Both the position numbers and the translations under genes were made by a program. A DNA stretch of 61,081 nt from NCBI RefSeq assembly GCF_014637345.1, contig NZ_BMEX01000014.1:1-61081 (forward strand), written 5' to 3'. The stretch is from Kroppenstedtia guangzhouensis (GTDB lineage Bacteria; Bacillota; Bacilli; Thermoactinomycetales; DSM-45169). The notes beneath the pieces were generated by a model that worked only from the letters and a program-made list of their open reading frames with translations, was not told the origin of the DNA and made no database searches. Shown here piece by piece: positions 15,665 to 27,941 of the stretch (position 1 is the first letter of the stretch; each line of letters opens with the position of its first letter).

Positions 15665-18600
15665 TTGGCGGGTAAATTAGTCCAATACGGTCGGCGAAAG
15701 CGGCGCAGTTATGCAAGGATCAACGAGGTGCTCGAACTGCCCAACCTGATCGAAATCCAGCAACAGTCCTACCAGTGGTTTCTGGATGAAGGTTTGAAGG
15801 AGATGTTTGAGGATATTTCGCCCATCGAAGACTTCACCGGCAATCTGGTTTTGGAGTTTATCGATTACTCTTTGGAAGAGCCGAAGTACTCCGTCGATGA
15901 ATCCAGAGAGCGGGATGTCACCTATGCCGCGCCTTTGCGGGTGAAGGTGCGCCTGATCAACAAAGAGACCGGCGAAGTGAAAGAGCAGGAAGTCTTTATG
16001 GGAGATTTCCCGTTGATGACAGACACGGGTACCTTCATTATCAATGGTGCGGAGCGGGTTATCGTCAGTCAGTTGGTTCGCTCGCCCAGTGTTTACTATA
16101 ATAGCAAAGTCGACAAAAACGGGAAACCCACTTTTACTGCCACGGTCATTCCCAACCGAGGGGCGTGGCTGGAGTTTGAAACCGACGCCAAGGACATTAT
16201 CTATGTGCGGATCGATCGCACACGGAAAATTCCGGTGACGGTCCTTTTGCGTGCTCTCGGTTATTCCAGCGATGCCGAAATCTTGGATCTTCTGGGGGAT
16301 GACGAGTACGTCCGCAACACACTGGACAAGGACAACACCACCAACACCGAGAAAGCCTTGATTGAAATCTACGAGCGTCTGCGCCCTGGTGAACCACCCA
16401 CGGCGGACAATGCCCGTAGCTTGTTGTTTTCCCGCTTCTTTGACCCGAAGCGCTACGACTTGGCCAATGTGGGACGATACAAGATCAATAAGAAACTGCA
16501 CATCAAGAATCGGCTGCTAAACCAGCGTCTGGCCGAAACTGTGGTCGATCCCGAGACGGGGGAGATCATCGCCGAAGCGGGCCAGACCGTGGATCGTCGG
16601 TTGCTGGAACGGATGCTTCCCTACCTTGAAAAAGAGGGAGGGATCGGATGGTCGGAGTACTCGGTTCGCGGAGGGGTGCCGGAAGACGGCTTGATCCGCC
16701 TGCAATCCCTGAAGATTTTCTCTCCTGTTGAGGATGGAAAAGTGATTGAGGTGATCTCCAACGGTCGGATCGACAAAAGTGTGAAGAATATCACCCCGGA
16801 GGATATCATCGCTTCCATCAACTATTTCATCAACCTCCTCCATGGGGTGGGCAATACCGATGACATCGACCACTTGGGGAACCGGCGTCTCCGTTCTGTG
16901 GGCGAACTGCTTCAAAACCAGTTTCGGATCGGCCTCTCCCGGATGGAGCGGGTGGTCCGGGAACGGATGTCGATTCAAGACGCGAATGCGATCACGCCTC
17001 AGGCTCTGATCAACATCCGACCGGTGATCGCTTCGATCAAGGAGTTTTTCGGGAGCAGTCAATTGTCCCAGTTTATGGATCAGACCAACCCCTTGGCGGA
17101 ATTGACCCACAAGCGGCGTCTGTCCGCCCTCGGACCCGGAGGGCTGACCCGGGAGCGGGCCGGGTTTGAGGTCCGGGACGTTCACCACTCTCACTATGGT
17201 CGCATGTGTCCTATCGAGACACCGGAAGGCCCCAATATCGGGTTGATCAACTCGCTGTCTTCTTTTGCCCGGATCAATGAATACGGTTTTATTGAAACGC
17301 CCTACCGGAGAGTGGATCCCGAAACCAACCGGGTGACGGATGAGATTACTTACCTGACAGCAGATGAAGAGGACAATTATTATGTGGCGCAGGCCAATGC
17401 CGAGTTGGACGAAGAGGGACGCTTCGTAAGCGAACAGGTGGTGACACGGTACAAGGAGGAGATCATCCCCGTTCCCCGGGAGCGGGTCGACTATATGGAC
17501 GTCTCCCCGAAACAGGTGGTATCCGTGGCCACGGCCTGTATCCCCTTCTTGGAGAACGATGACTCCAACCGGGCTCTCATGGGATCCAACATGCAGCGGC
17601 AAGCCGTTCCTCTCCTGCAACCGGAAGCTCCCTACATCGGTACGGGGATGGAATACAAGGCTGCCAGGGATTCCGGCGTCATGGTCCTGGCCAAACGGCC
17701 GGGTGTGGTGGAACGGGTATCCGCCGATGAAATCTGGGTCCGCCACGAGGAGGAAGTGGATGGCCGGATGGTGCGCGGGGACCTGGATAAATACAGACTG
17801 CACAAGTACATCCGATCCAACCAGGGGACCAGCATCAACCAACGCCCGATCGTTCGCGTCGGTGAACGGGTGGAAAAAGGGGACACCTTGGCTGACGGTC
17901 CCTCGACCGATAACGGGGAAATGGCCCTGGGACGGAACGTCCTGGTGGCATTCATGACCTGGGAAGGATACAACTACGAGGATGCGATCCTCCTGTCCGA
18001 ACGTCTGGTCAAAGAAGATGTTTACACCTCGGTTCACATCGAGGAGTACGAATCCGAGGCCAGGGACACCAAACTGGGGCCGGAGGAGATCACCCGTGAT
18101 ATTCCCAACGTGGGGGAAGATGCCCTGAAAAATCTGGACGAACGCGGAATCATCCGCATCGGTGCGGAAATCAAGGCCGGCGATATCCTGGTGGGGAAAG
18201 TGACTCCCAAGGGGGTCACCGAGCTGACGGCAGAGGAGCGACTCCTGCATGCTATCTTCGGGGAGAAGGCCCGGGAGGTACGGGACACCTCACTTCGAGT
18301 CCCCCATGGGACTGATGGAATCGTCGTCGACGTAAAAGTGTTTGAACGGGAAAACGGGGATGAACTTCCCCCGGGTGTCAACCAACTGGTTCGTGTCTAC
18401 ATCGCCCAGAAGCGGAAGATTTCCGAAGGGGACAAGATGGCCGGTCGCCACGGAAACAAAGGGGTGATCGCCCGGGTGCTGCCTGAGGAGGATATGCCCT
18501 TCCTTCCTGACGGAACACCGGTGGAAGTGGTGCTGAACCCCCTGGGTGTTCCTTCCCGGATGAATATTGGGCAGGTGCTGGAGGTGCATCTGGGGATGGC

Positions 18601-19216
18601 GGCACGGCAGATGGGGCTTTATATGGCGACCCCCGTCTTCGACGGAGCGTCAGAACTGGATGTGTTCGATGCATTGGAAGAAGCGGGTCTGGATCCGGAT
18701 GGAAAGACGATCCTCCATGACGGCCGGACCGGTGAGCCCTTTGAAAACCGGGTGACTGTGGGCGTGATGTACATGATCAAGCTGGCTCACATGGTGGATG
18801 ATAAGATCCATGCCCGCTCTACCGGACCTTACTCTCTGGTTACACAACAACCTCTGGGCGGGAAGGCTCAGTTCGGTGGACAACGTTTTGGAGAGATGGA
18901 AGTATGGGCGCTGGAAGCCTACGGTGCAGCCTACACCTTGCAGGAGATTCTGACGGTCAAGTCCGACGATGAAATCGGGCGCGTGAAAACCTACGAATCC
19001 ATTGTCAAGGGTGAGAATGTCCCTGAACCTGGTGTCCCCGCTTCCTTTAAGGTTCTGATCAAGGAATTGCAGAGCCTTGGTATGGATGTCAAGTTGATGG
19101 GGAGAAACCAGGAAGAGATAGAGATCAGGGAGTTTTACGCAGAGGACGACGAACCGGTCAACGAAAGAGCGGGCCTGGTTGTGGAACAGGATCAAGCGAA
19201 GCGGTCTTCTTCGTAA
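15665..19216 (+). CDS. rpoB: DNA-directed RNA polymerase subunit beta
   Basis: 1183 residues from TTG at 15665, five bases after GAGGGGGGAG; this start gives [17 protein letters not shown], the N-terminus known from Bacillus, which also uses TTG. The frame is open 84 bases further up (ATG at 15581), but with a poor ribosome site. The rifampicin region [23 protein letters not shown] and the active-site segments [14 protein letters not shown] and [16 protein letters not shown] are intact. The C-terminal tail is short. It is co-transcribed with rpoC. Confidence 0.98.
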   Translation: MAGKLVQYGRRKRRSYARINEVLELPNLIEIQQQSYQWFLDEGLKEMFEDISPIEDFTGNLVLEFIDYSLEEPKYSVDESRERDVTYAAPLRVKVRLINKETGEVKEQEVFMGDFPLMTDTGTFIINGAERVIVSQLVRSPSVYYNSKVDKNGKPTFTATVIPNRGAWLEFETDAKDIIYVRIDRTRKIPVTVLLRALGYSSDAEILDLLGDDEYVRNTLDKDNTTNTEKALIEIYERLRPGEPPTADNARSLLFSRFFDPKRYDLANVGRYKINKKLHIKNRLLNQRLAETVVDPETGEIIAEAGQTVDRRLLERMLPYLEKEGGIGWSEYSVRGGVPEDGLIRLQSLKIFSPVEDGKVIEVISNGRIDKSVKNITPEDIIASINYFINLLHGVGNTDDIDHLGNRRLRSVGELLQNQFRIGLSRMERVVRERMSIQDANAITPQALINIRPVIASIKEFFGSSQLSQFMDQTNPLAELTHKRRLSALGPGGLTRERAGFEVRDVHHSHYGRMCPIETPEGPNIGLINSLSSFARINEYGFIETPYRRVDPETNRVTDEITYLTADEEDNYYVAQANAELDEEGRFVSEQVVTRYKEEIIPVPRERVDYMDVSPKQVVSVATACIPFLENDDSNRALMGSNMQRQAVPLLQPEAPYIGTGMEYKAARDSGVMVLAKRPGVVERVSADEIWVRHEEEVDGRMVRGDLDKYRLHKYIRSNQGTSINQRPIVRVGERVEKGDTLADGPSTDNGEMALGRNVLVAFMTWEGYNYEDAILLSERLVKEDVYTSVHIEEYESEARDTKLGPEEITRDIPNVGEDALKNLDERGIIRIGAEIKAGDILVGKVTPKGVTELTAEERLLHAIFGEKAREVRDTSLRVPHGTDGIVVDVKVFERENGDELPPGVNQLVRVYIAQKRKISEGDKMAGRHGNKGVIARVLPEEDMPFLPDGTPVEVVLNPLGVPSRMNIGQVLEVHLGMAARQMGLYMATPVFDGASELDVFDALEEAGLDPDGKTILHDGRTGEPFENRVTVGVMYMIKLAHMVDDKIHARSTGPYSLVTQQPLGGKAQFGGQRFGEMEVWALEAYGAAYTLQEILTVKSDDEIGRVKTYESIVKGENVPEPGVPASFKVLIKELQSLGMDVKLMGRNQEEIEIREFYAEDDEPVNERAGLVVEQDQAKRSSS

Positions 19217-19314
19217 CCGGTTTGCCCGGCCTCAATCAAAGAGGCGTTTTGCCATCAAAGGATCACCACCCGCCGACAGGTTGATACGGGATGATCCCGA
19301 GGGAGGAATGCCCA

Positions 19315-22300
19315 GTGCTGGACGTCAACAATTTCGAGTTTATGAAAATCGGTCTCGCCTCGCCGAATAAAATCCGCTCTTGGTCCCGGGGCGAAGTGAA
19401 AAAGCCGGAGACGATCAACTACCGGACTCTGAAGCCGGAGAAGGAAGGCCTTTTCTGTGAAAAGATCTTCGGCCCCACCAAGGACTGGGAATGCCACTGC
19501 GGAAAGTACAAACGTGTCCGCTACAAAGGGGTCGTCTGTGACCGTTGCGGTGTAGAGGTGACACGGTCCAAAGTGCGGCGGGAGCGGATGGGGCATATCG
19601 AACTGGCCGCGCCGGTGTCCCACATTTGGTACTTTAAGGGGATCCCCAGTCGGATGGGGTTGGTGTTGGATATGTCTCCCCGTTCCCTGGAGGAAGTGAT
19701 CTACTTTGCCTCCTACGTAGTGGTGGATCCGGGTGCCACACCCCTGGAGAAAAAGCAACTCCTGTCAGAGAAGGAGTACCGTAACTACCGGGAAAAATAC
19801 GGAAATGCCTTCACCGCGATGATGGGAGCAGAAGCGATCAAGCGGCTGCTTTCCGAGATCGACATCAACAAGGAAGTGCAAATCCTGAAAGAGGAGATGC
19901 ACACGGCTCAGGGACAGCGTCGCAGTCGCGCGATCAAGCGGCTGGAAGTATTGGAGGCTTTCCGTTCCTCCGGTAACCAACCGGATTGGATGGTGCTGGA
20001 TGTACTGCCCGTCATTCCGCCGGAGTTGCGACCGATGGTGCAATTGGATGGGGGACGTTTCGCCACATCCGATCTGAACGATTTGTACCGTCGGGTGATC
20101 AATCGGAATAACCGGCTGAAACGACTTCTGGATCTGGGTGCCCCTGATATCATCGTGCAAAATGAGAAACGGATGCTGCAGGAGGCCGTCGACTCCCTGA
20201 TTGATAATGGGCGCCGTGGTCGTCCGGTCACCGGACCCGGAAACCGTCCGCTCAAGTCCCTTTCCCATATGCTGAAAGGAAAACAAGGTCGTTTCCGCCA
20301 AAACCTTTTGGGGAAACGGGTGGACTACTCCGGCCGTTCTGTGATCGTCGTGGGTCCCCATCTGAAAATCTACCAGTGCGGTCTGCCCAAAGAGATGGCC
20401 TTGGAGCTGTTCAAGCCCTTTGTGATGAAGGAGCTTGTGGCCAAGGGTCTGGCCCACAATATCAAAAGTGCAAAGCGGAAAGTGGAACGGATTCATCCTG
20501 AAGTGTGGGATGTATTGGAAGAGGTCATCAAGGAACACCCGGTGCTCCTGAACCGGGCACCGACGTTGCACCGGCTGGGAATTCAGGCTTTTGAACCGAC
20601 CCTGGTGGAAGGGAGGGCCATCCGTCTCCATCCTTTAGTCTGTACGGCTTACAATGCGGACTTTGACGGGGATCAGATGGCCGTTCATGTGCCACTGTCC
20701 GCGGAAGCCCAGGCGGAAGCGCGCCTGCTGATGCTGGCTGCCCAGAACATTCTCAACCCGAAAGACGGGAAACCTGTGGTCACCCCTTCCCAGGACATGG
20801 TGCTGGGATGTTACTATCTGACCCTGGAGAAGGCGGGTGCGCCTGGGGAAGGAAGGGTGTTCACCGGGCCGGGAGAAGCGATCAATGCCTACACCCAGGG
20901 GATAGTCGGCCTCCACACCCGGATCGCCGTTCCGGCGAAGAGCCTGAACAAAGAGAGCTTTTCTGACAAGCAACAGAAAGCCTTACTGCTGACCACGGTT
21001 GGCAAGCTGATTTTCAACGAAATCTTCCCCCCGAGTTTTCCCTATATCAACGAATCTTCCAGGGCCAACCTGGTGGACGGGACACCGGAGAAGTATTTCG
21101 TTTATGAAAAAGGGGTCAACATCCCTGAAAAAATCAGGAGTATGCCTGAACAGGAGGCTCTCAAAAAAGGGTTCCTGGGCTCCCTGATCTCTGAAAGCTT
21201 CCGTCGTTTCGGCACCAAGGAAACCTCAGTGCTCATGGACAACATGAAAGCCTTGGGTTACTCTTTCTCCACCAAGGCGGGGATCACCATGTCCGTCTCC
21301 GATGTGGTGGTTCCCGAACAAAAACAAAAGATCCTGGACGAGGCGGAGGACAAGGTGGGGATGGTCCTCAAACAGTATCGCCGCGGTCTGATCACCGAAG
21401 ATGAGCGCTATGAACGGGTCATCCAGATCTGGAGCCAAGCCAAGGACGATATCACGGATGTTCTGATGAAGAAACTGGGTAAATTCAACCCGATCTACAT
21501 GATGGCCAACTCCGGTGCCCGGGGGAACGTCTCCCAGATCACCCAGCTGGCCGGAATGCGCGGACTGATGGCTAACCCGGCGGGACGGATCATCGAGTTG
21601 CCGATCAAGTCCAATTTCCGTGAAGGGCTGACGGTGCTGGAATACTTCATCTCCACACACGGAGCCCGGAAAGGTTTGGCCGACACGGCTTTGAGGACCG
21701 CCGACTCCGGCTATCTCACCCGACGCCTGGTGGATGTGGCCCAGGATGTGATCGTCCGGGAGGATGACTGTGGCACCGACAAAGGGTTGGCAGTCAGCAA
21801 GATCGCCGACGGCGGTGAAGTGATCGAAGAGATGTATGATCGGATTGTGGGTCGAATGGCTTTTGAAACGGTTCGTCATCCAGAGACCGGTGAGGTGTTG
21901 GCCCATCGCAACGAGCTGATCGATGAGGAAAAAGCGGGCCGGATCGTGGAGGCCGGTGTGGAGAAAGTGGTTATCCGTTCTGTCCTCAGTTGTCGCACCA
22001 AACACGGGGTTTGCCGGATGTGTTACGGTCGCAACCTGGCCTTGGGCACCCATGTGGAGATCGGGGAAGCGGTGGGCATCATCGCGGCCCAGTCCATCGG
22101 GGAGCCCGGGACCCAGTTGACCATGCGGACCTTCCACACCGGTGGTGTGGCTGGGGATGATATCACCCAAGGTCTGCCCCGGATTCAGGAATTGTTTGAG
22201 GCCCGGAATCCCAAAGGACAGTCCATTATTACCGAGATCTTCGGAACGGTGAAAGAGATCCGCGAGGTGAAGGATCGTCGGGAGATCGAGGTGGAGAGTG

Positions 22301-22938
22301 AAGTTGAGACCAAAACTTATCAAATTCCCTATGGCTCCCGGCTGAAGGTGAGCGAAGGGGACCGGGTGGAAGCCGGGGATGAGCTGACCGAAGGCTCCGT
22401 TGATCCCAAGGACTTGCTCCGGGTCAAAGGGGTTCGGGGCGTGCAGGAGTATATCCTCCAGGAAGTACAAAAGGTGTACCGCCTGCAGGGAGTGGAGATC
22501 AACGACAAACACGTCGAGGTGATGATCCGCCAGATGATGCGCAAGGTACGCATCACCGATTCGGGAGACACCGACCTCCTGCCAGGCTCCATTGTCGACC
22601 TGCATGATTATGAAGAAGCCAACCGGAAAGTGCTCCTCGAAGGTCTGGAACCAGCCGTGGCACGGCCGATTCTGCTCGGGATCACCAAGGCCTCTCTGGA
22701 GACGGAGTCCTTCCTGTCGGCGGCTTCTTTCCAGGAGACCACCCGCGTGCTGACCGACGCGGCCATCAAGGGCAAGGTGGACTGTCTCCTCGGTCTCAAG
22801 GAGAATGTCATCATTGGGAAACTGGTGCCTGCAGGAACCGGAATAGCCCGTTACCGGGATCTGGAGGTGGATGGGGATCTTGAGCTGTCAACCGTCCAAT
22901 CCCCGGGCACCGCGGATGACACAGTTTTGGTGGAATAA
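19315..22938 (+). CDS. rpoC: DNA-directed RNA polymerase subunit beta'
   Basis: 1207 residues from GTG at 19315 (GGGAGG at 19301-19306). The N-terminal zinc ribbon has [19 protein letters not shown]. The catalytic magnesium motif [12 protein letters not shown] lies near residue 450. The bridge-helix and trigger-loop region includes [18 protein letters not shown], and a second zinc site is [15 protein letters not shown]. It is followed by a GTCCCGGT/ACCGGGGAC hairpin (22941-22967) without a T run, probably a weak terminator. Confidence 0.98.
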   Translation: MLDVNNFEFMKIGLASPNKIRSWSRGEVKKPETINYRTLKPEKEGLFCEKIFGPTKDWECHCGKYKRVRYKGVVCDRCGVEVTRSKVRRERMGHIELAAPVSHIWYFKGIPSRMGLVLDMSPRSLEEVIYFASYVVVDPGATPLEKKQLLSEKEYRNYREKYGNAFTAMMGAEAIKRLLSEIDINKEVQILKEEMHTAQGQRRSRAIKRLEVLEAFRSSGNQPDWMVLDVLPVIPPELRPMVQLDGGRFATSDLNDLYRRVINRNNRLKRLLDLGAPDIIVQNEKRMLQEAVDSLIDNGRRGRPVTGPGNRPLKSLSHMLKGKQGRFRQNLLGKRVDYSGRSVIVVGPHLKIYQCGLPKEMALELFKPFVMKELVAKGLAHNIKSAKRKVERIHPEVWDVLEEVIKEHPVLLNRAPTLHRLGIQAFEPTLVEGRAIRLHPLVCTAYNADFDGDQMAVHVPLSAEAQAEARLLMLAAQNILNPKDGKPVVTPSQDMVLGCYYLTLEKAGAPGEGRVFTGPGEAINAYTQGIVGLHTRIAVPAKSLNKESFSDKQQKALLLTTVGKLIFNEIFPPSFPYINESSRANLVDGTPEKYFVYEKGVNIPEKIRSMPEQEALKKGFLGSLISESFRRFGTKETSVLMDNMKALGYSFSTKAGITMSVSDVVVPEQKQKILDEAEDKVGMVLKQYRRGLITEDERYERVIQIWSQAKDDITDVLMKKLGKFNPIYMMANSGARGNVSQITQLAGMRGLMANPAGRIIELPIKSNFREGLTVLEYFISTHGARKGLADTALRTADSGYLTRRLVDVAQDVIVREDDCGTDKGLAVSKIADGGEVIEEMYDRIVGRMAFETVRHPETGEVLAHRNELIDEEKAGRIVEAGVEKVVIRSVLSCRTKHGVCRMCYGRNLALGTHVEIGEAVGIIAAQSIGEPGTQLTMRTFHTGGVAGDDITQGLPRIQELFEARNPKGQSIITEIFGTVKEIREVKDRREIEVESEVETKTYQIPYGSRLKVSEGDRVEAGDELTEGSVDPKDLLRVKGVRGVQEYILQEVQKVYRLQGVEINDKHVEVMIRQMMRKVRITDSGDTDLLPGSIVDLHDYEEANRKVLLEGLEPAVARPILLGITKASLETESFLSAASFQETTRVLTDAAIKGKVDCLLGLKENVIIGKLVPAGTGIARYRDLEVDGDLELSTVQSPGTADDTVLVE

Positions 22939-22984
22939 GCGTCCCGGTCCTGAAAGTTACCGGGGACCTGCCTTTCACCACTTG

Positions 22985-23013
22985 TTGACAATGTCAGTTT
23001 CAGGTGATAATAT
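22985..23013 (+). promoter_or_regulatory. Strong promoter upstream of the str operon
   Basis: TTGACA (22985-22990), 17 bases, TAATAT (23008-23013) with TG at 23005-23006 (extended -10). It would drive the L7Ae-like gene, rpsL, rpsG, fusA and tuf independently of rpoBC. Confidence 0.75.
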
Positions 23014-23056
23014 ATCGTCGTGTGCTTGGGTCAATTCACTTTGGAGGGCGTTTTGT

Positions 23057-23305
23057 GTGTCTTATGATAAAGTGAAGAAGGCAAAATCACTCTTGATCGG
23101 AGCCAAGCAATCCAAAAAAGCGATCCAACAGGGGAAGGTTCGGGAAGTGGTGATTGCGACAGATGCCGACGAGGAACTCAAGCAATCACTGATCCAGATT
23201 TGCCGGAACCATGGGGTGGCCGTCAGCTATGTCGATTCGATGCAAGGACTTGGAAAAGCCTGCGGGATCGACGTGGGCGCGGCGACTGCCGCCATATTGG
23301 AATAA
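23057..23305 (+). CDS. rplGB: L7Ae-family RNA-binding protein (YbxF)
   Basis: 82 residues. L7Ae/L30e fold with GAKQSKKAIQQGKVREVVIATDAD and the ending LGKACGIDVGAAT. B. subtilis YbxF binds kink-turn RNAs and associates weakly with ribosomes. The GTG at 23057 follows TTGGAGGG; the long upstream frame reads back into rpoC and is not coding. It is followed by an 81-base stem-loop before rpsL. Confidence 0.92.
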   Translation: MSYDKVKKAKSLLIGAKQSKKAIQQGKVREVVIATDADEELKQSLIQICRNHGVAVSYVDSMQGLGKACGIDVGAATAAILE

Positions 23306-23306
23306 G

Positions 23307-23387
23307 AATTGGAACAGCCAGATCCCAAAGACTGACCGCATGCCGGTTTGATACGGGTGCGGTCGGTATTTGGGTTGGCCTCCAATT
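23307..23387 (+). promoter_or_regulatory. 81-base stem-loop in the rpsL leader
   Basis: The gap between the L7Ae-like gene and rpsL folds on itself: AATTGG/CCAATT (23307-23312, 23382-23387), GCCA/TGGC (23317-23320, 23376-23379), then 17 paired positions at 23324-23340 with 23358-23374 broken only by one G-A mismatch and one G-T. No T run follows, so it is not a terminator. Function unknown. Confidence 0.5.
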
Positions 23388-23459
23388 TTGTGTCGCAAAA
23401 TGATCCGCCTGGTTCTGTGGACTTGAATTCAAAGTGATTCAATCAAGGAGGTGAAAGAG

Positions 23460-23873
23460 ATGCCGACAATCAACCAGTTGATCCGGAAAGGTCGCAAAAG
23501 AAAAGTATCCCAATCCGACTCTCCGGCGCTTCAATATGGCTACAACAGCTTCCGGAAAAAATCGACCCGGCAAAACTCTCCGCAAAAGCGTGGTGTCTGC
23601 ACCCGCGTCTACACCACCACACCGAAGAAGCCGAACTCTGCACTCCGTAAGGTGGCCCGTGTTCGCTTGAGCAACAACATCGAGGTTTCCGCCTACATTC
23701 CGGGAATCGGTCATAACTTGCAAGAGCACTCTGTGGTGCTGGTTCGCGGCGGTCGGGTGAAGGATCTTCCCGGTGTCCGCTATCACATTGTCCGGGGGGC
23801 ACTGGACACCTCCGGTGTGCAAGACCGGATGCAAGCTCGATCCAAATACGGCAGCAAACGGCCCAAGAAATAA
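23460..23873 (+). CDS. rpsL: 30S ribosomal protein S12
   Basis: 137 residues, decoding-centre protein. It contains [17 protein letters not shown] with the lysine where streptomycin-resistance mutations arise, and [15 protein letters not shown]; both are wild type by eye. ATG at 23460 is chosen because the GTG at 23451 touches the AAGGAG site. First gene of the str operon proper. Confidence 0.97.
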   Translation: MPTINQLIRKGRKRKVSQSDSPALQYGYNSFRKKSTRQNSPQKRGVCTRVYTTTPKKPNSALRKVARVRLSNNIEVSAYIPGIGHNLQEHSVVLVRGGRVKDLPGVRYHIVRGALDTSGVQDRMQARSKYGSKRPKK

Positions 23874-23914
23874 CATCATAGATCGATACAACCGAGCCAA
23901 AGGAGGGAAGACGA

Positions 23915-24385
23915 TTGTCGCGAAAAGGACCCGCACCTCGTAGAGAAGTGCTGCCGGATCCGATCTACAACAGCAAGTTGGTCACACGTTTGATCAACCG
24001 ATTGATGTACGACGGAAAAAAAGGGAAGGCCCAACGCATTCTCTATGATTCCTTCGATCTTGTACGTGAACGCTCCGGCAAGGATCCGATGGAAGTGTTT
24101 GAACAAGCGATGAAAAACGTGATGCCGGTCCTGGAAGTGAGGGCCCGCCGAGTAGGGGGTGCCAACTACCAGGTACCGGTGGAGGTGAAGCCGGAGAGGC
24201 GAACCAGCCTGGGGCTCCGTTGGTTGGTGAACTACGCCCGCCTGCGTGGTGAAAAATCGATGCAGGAGCGCTTGGCCAACGAATTGCTGGATGCAGCGAA
24301 CAACAGCGGTGCCGCCGTCAAGAAGAAGGAAGACATGCACCGCATGGCGGAAGCCAACCGTGCCTTCGCCCACTATCGCTGGTAA
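23915..24385 (+). CDS. rpsG: 30S ribosomal protein S7
   Basis: 156 residues, primary 16S rRNA-binding protein that nucleates the 30S head. Signatures [28 protein letters not shown] and [13 protein letters not shown] are present. The TTG start at 23915 has AAAGGAGGG upstream. In E. coli, S7 represses its own operon; nothing specific can be read here. Confidence 0.97.
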   Translation: MSRKGPAPRREVLPDPIYNSKLVTRLINRLMYDGKKGKAQRILYDSFDLVRERSGKDPMEVFEQAMKNVMPVLEVRARRVGGANYQVPVEVKPERRTSLGLRWLVNYARLRGEKSMQERLANELLDAANNSGAAVKKKEDMHRMAEANRAFAHYRW

Positions 24386-24428
24386 TTCGGCTTCCCCATT
24401 CTCGCCAACATGAAAGGAGACATATCCG

Positions 24429-26504
24429 ATGGCACGCGAATTTTCCTTGAATGACACGCGCAACATCGGGATTATGGCTCATATCGACGCCGGTAAGACC
24501 ACGACGACCGAACGGATTTTGTTCTATACCGGCCGGGTTCACAAAATCGGTGAAACACACGAAGGCGCTGCCACCATGGACTGGATGGAGCAAGAACAGG
24601 AACGGGGGATTACCATCACCTCCGCCGCCACCACAGCCCAGTGGAAAGGTCATCGGATCAATATCATCGACACTCCCGGCCACGTGGACTTCACCGTCGA
24701 AGTGGAGCGGTCCCTGCGCGTGCTGGATGGGTCGGTCGGGGTCTTCTGCGCCAAAGGTGGCGTGGAACCTCAATCGGAAACCGTCTGGCGTCAGGCGGAT
24801 AAATACAAGGTCCCCCGAATCGCCTATATCAATAAGATGGACATCGTCGGGGCCGACTTTTTCGGCGCGGTCGAACAGATGCGTGAACGGCTTGGGGCCA
24901 ATGCAGTTCCGATCCAGTTGCCGATCGGGAAAGAGGATACCTTTGAGGGGATCATCGACCTGATCAAAAACGTGGCGTACTTTTATGTGGATGATCTCGG
25001 CACCCGGACGGAAGCCCGGGACATTCCGGAAGAGTACAAGGAACAGGCCGAAGAGTACCGCACCAAAATGATTGAAGCGATTGCCGAGCTGGATGAAGAC
25101 CTGATGATGAAGTATTTGGAAGGGGAGGAGCCCACGGAAGAGGAGCTGAAGAAAGCTCTCCGCAAAGGGGTTGTCAACGTGGAGATCATCCCCGTCCTCT
25201 GTGGCTCATCCTACAAAAACAAAGGGGTTCAGCTGATGCTGGATGCCGTTGTCGACTATATGCCCTCCCCGCTGGACGTTCCCCCGATTCAAGGGGAACT
25301 GCCTGACGGCAGCGAGGCCCACCGGAAGTCCGACGACAACGAACCCTTCTCCGCTCTGGCCTTCAAGATCATGACTGACCCTTATGTGGGTAAACTGACC
25401 TTCTTCCGGGTGTATTCCGGTACGCTGGACTCCGGTTCTTACGTGCTGAACACCACGAAGGAGAAGCGGGAGCGCGTCGGGCGGATTCTGCAGATGCACG
25501 CCAACTCCCGGGAAGAGATCAAAACGGTTTATGCGGGGGATATCGCCGCCGCCGTCGGTCTGAAAGACACCGGCACCGGTGACACCCTGTGTGATGAAAA
25601 AAATCCCATCATCTTGGAATCCATGGTTTTCCCCGAACCGGTGATTGACGTCGCCATCGAACCGAAAACAAAGAGCGATCAGGATAAGTTGGGGATGGCT
25701 CTTGCCAAGCTGGCGGAAGAGGATCCGACCTTCCGGACGGAAACCAATGAAGAGACCGGTCAGACCATTATTTCCGGAATGGGTGAACTCCATCTGGACG
25801 TGATCGTCGACCGTCTGAAGCGGGAGTTCAAGGTGGAGGCCAATGTGGGGAACCCGCAGGTGGCCTACCGTGAAACCTTCCGTTCTTCCGCCAAGGTGGA
25901 AGGGAAATTTATTCGCCAGTCCGGAGGACGCGGTCAGTACGGCCATGTCTGGATCGAATTTGAGCCTTTGGAAGAAGGCGCCGGCTTCGAATTCGTCAAC
26001 AAGATCGTCGGCGGTGTCGTGCCGAAGGAATATATCCCCGCCGTCCAAAGCGGAGTGGAAGAAGCTCTGCAAAACGGGGTGCTGGCAGGTTATCCGATGG
26101 TGGACATCCGCGCCACCTTGTACGATGGTTCCTACCACGATGTGGACTCCTCCGAGATGGCCTTCAAGATTGCGGGGTCCATGGCCCTGAAAGCGGCCAA
26201 GTCCAAGTGTCAACCGGTTCTGCTGGAGCCTGTCATGAAAGTGGAAGTAACCGTTCCGGAAGACTACATGGGCGATGTGATGGGGGATATCAACTCCCGT
26301 CGCGGCCGGGTCGAGGGGATGGAAGCCCGTGGCGGTGCCCAGGTAATCCGGGCGATGGTGCCGTTGGCCGAGATGTTCGGTTACGCCACCAATCTGCGCT
26401 CCCGGACGCAAGGTCGAGGAGTGTACTCCATGTTCTTTGATCACTACGAAGAAGTGCCGAAGAACATCTCTGAAGAGATTATTTCCAAGGCTTCCGGGGA
26501 GTAA
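24429..26504 (+). CDS. fusA: Elongation factor G
   Basis: 691 residues, five-domain translocation GTPase. G1 AHIDAGKT, G3 DTPGHVDF and G4 NKMD are all in the first 145 residues; domain IV contains [20 protein letters not shown] at 24429 follows AAAGGAG. It lies in the canonical rpsL-rpsG-fusA-tuf order. Regions where fusidic-acid resistance arises show nothing unusual by eye. Confidence 0.98.
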   Translation: MAREFSLNDTRNIGIMAHIDAGKTTTTERILFYTGRVHKIGETHEGAATMDWMEQEQERGITITSAATTAQWKGHRINIIDTPGHVDFTVEVERSLRVLDGSVGVFCAKGGVEPQSETVWRQADKYKVPRIAYINKMDIVGADFFGAVEQMRERLGANAVPIQLPIGKEDTFEGIIDLIKNVAYFYVDDLGTRTEARDIPEEYKEQAEEYRTKMIEAIAELDEDLMMKYLEGEEPTEEELKKALRKGVVNVEIIPVLCGSSYKNKGVQLMLDAVVDYMPSPLDVPPIQGELPDGSEAHRKSDDNEPFSALAFKIMTDPYVGKLTFFRVYSGTLDSGSYVLNTTKEKRERVGRILQMHANSREEIKTVYAGDIAAAVGLKDTGTGDTLCDEKNPIILESMVFPEPVIDVAIEPKTKSDQDKLGMALAKLAEEDPTFRTETNEETGQTIISGMGELHLDVIVDRLKREFKVEANVGNPQVAYRETFRSSAKVEGKFIRQSGGRGQYGHVWIEFEPLEEGAGFEFVNKIVGGVVPKEYIPAVQSGVEEALQNGVLAGYPMVDIRATLYDGSYHDVDSSEMAFKIAGSMALKAAKSKCQPVLLEPVMKVEVTVPEDYMGDVMGDINSRRGRVEGMEARGGAQVIRAMVPLAEMFGYATNLRSRTQGRGVYSMFFDHYEEVPKNISEEIISKASGE

Positions 26505-26540
26505 TCCGCCGGTTGCCCCCCATTTGGTGAAGAAGGTTGT

Positions 26541-26559
26541 GAAGCGGAATATCCGCTTC
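26541..26559 (+). promoter_or_regulatory. Intercistronic hairpin between fusA and tuf
   Basis: A perfect 8-bp stem GAAGCGGA/TCCGCTTC with loop ATA lies 59 bases before tuf and is not followed by T. It could be an RNA-processing or stability element that uncouples tuf abundance from fusA. Confidence 0.4.
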
Positions 26560-26617
26560 CCGGCTTTCTCCCTTATACATCAAACAATGATTAGGATCCA
26601 AAGGAGGATTTCGAGTC

Positions 26618-27808
26618 ATGGCCAAAGAGAAGTTCGAACGTACGAAACCGCACGTGAACATCGGTACCATCGGTCATGTGGACCATGGCAAAACCACCCT
26701 GACCGCTGCGATCACCACGATCCTGTCGACCAAGGGCGGCGCTACCGCCACCGCTTATGACCAGATCGACAAAGCTCCTGAAGAAAAAGAGCGGGGGATC
26801 ACCATCTCCACCTCCCACGTGGAATACGAAACCGAAAACCGTCACTATGCCCACGTGGACTGCCCGGGTCACGCTGACTATGTGAAAAATATGATCACCG
26901 GTGCCGCCCAGATGGACGGTGCGATCCTGGTTGTGTCCGCCGCTGACGGTCCGATGCCGCAAACCCGGGAACACATCCTGCTCTCCCGTCAGTCCGGCGT
27001 GGAATACATCGTGGTCTTTCTGAACAAAGTGGACCAAGTCGACGACGAAGAACTGCTGGAACTGGTGGAAATGGAAGTTCGTGAACTGCTGTCCGAGTAC
27101 GATTTCCCCGGCGACGACATTCCGATCGTGTCCGGTTCCGCCCTCAAAGCTTTAGAAGATCCGAACAGCGAGTGGGGAGAAAAGATCCTTGAACTGATGG
27201 CTCAAGTGGACGAGTACGTCCCGACTCCGGAACGGGATAAGGACAAACCCTTCCTGATGCCGGTGGAAGACGTCTTCACCATCACCGGTCGCGGTACCGT
27301 GGCCACCGGTCGTGTGGAGCGCGGGGTGATCAAGGTCTCCGATGAGGTGGAAATCGTCGGGATCGAAGAAGAAACCAAGAAAACCGTGGTCACCGGGGTG
27401 GAAATGTTCCGCAAGATGATGGACCAAGCCGAAGCCGGCGACAACATCGGCGCCCTGCTTCGCGGGGTGAACCGGGATGAGATCCAGCGTGGTCAAGTGC
27501 TGGCCAAACCGGGCAGTGTGAACCCCCACACCAAATTTAAAGCCCAGGTCTATGTCCTGAGCAAAGATGAAGGTGGTCGTCACACCCCCTTCTTCAACGG
27601 TTACCGTCCCCAATTCTACTTCCGCACCACCGACATTACCGGGGTTATTAAGTTGCCGGAAGGTACCGAAATGGTGATGCCCGGGGATAACATCGAAGTG
27701 GAAGTAGAACTGATCGCCCCGATCGCCATCGAAGACGGTACCCGCTTCACCATCCGTGAAGGCGGCCGCACTGTCGGCGCCGGTTCCGTAACCTCCATTC
27801 TAGCTTGA
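26618..27808 (+). CDS. tuf: Elongation factor Tu
   Basis: 396 residues. The GTPase signatures are [25 protein letters not shown] and NKVDQVDD, followed by two beta-barrel domains ending GSVTSILA. It delivers aminoacyl-tRNA to the ribosome. AAAGGAGG lies 13 bases before the ATG. It is followed at once by a strong terminator, so the S10 operon is transcribed separately. Confidence 0.98.
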   Translation: MAKEKFERTKPHVNIGTIGHVDHGKTTLTAAITTILSTKGGATATAYDQIDKAPEEKERGITISTSHVEYETENRHYAHVDCPGHADYVKNMITGAAQMDGAILVVSAADGPMPQTREHILLSRQSGVEYIVVFLNKVDQVDDEELLELVEMEVRELLSEYDFPGDDIPIVSGSALKALEDPNSEWGEKILELMAQVDEYVPTPERDKDKPFLMPVEDVFTITGRGTVATGRVERGVIKVSDEVEIVGIEEETKKTVVTGVEMFRKMMDQAEAGDNIGALLRGVNRDEIQRGQVLAKPGSVNPHTKFKAQVYVLSKDEGGRHTPFFNGYRPQFYFRTTDITGVIKLPEGTEMVMPGDNIEVEVELIAPIAIEDGTRFTIREGGRTVGAGSVTSILA

Positions 27809-27829
27809 TTGCTTCCGAATGAGGATCAG

Positions 27830-27854
27830 ACTCCCGCATTGCGGGAGTTTTTTT
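27830..27854 (+). terminator. Strong intrinsic terminator after tuf
   Basis: Stem ACTCCCGC/GCGGGAGT (27830-27837 with 27841-27848), loop ATT, and a seven-base T run. It ends the str operon. Confidence 0.92.
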
Positions 27855-27941
27855 ATGGAGAATTGCTGGATGAAACTTCAGGACTTCTCATCCGTAATCA
27901 ATAAGAGAGTTCTTCTTATCTCATCTATAGGAGGAAAAGTT

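Noticed and set aside
16517-18250. 577-codon open frame antisense to rpoB
   Set aside because: It is the mirror of a conserved coding gene in GC-rich DNA. It has no ribosome site or family resemblance; similar antisense frames occur opposite rpoC, fusA and gltX.
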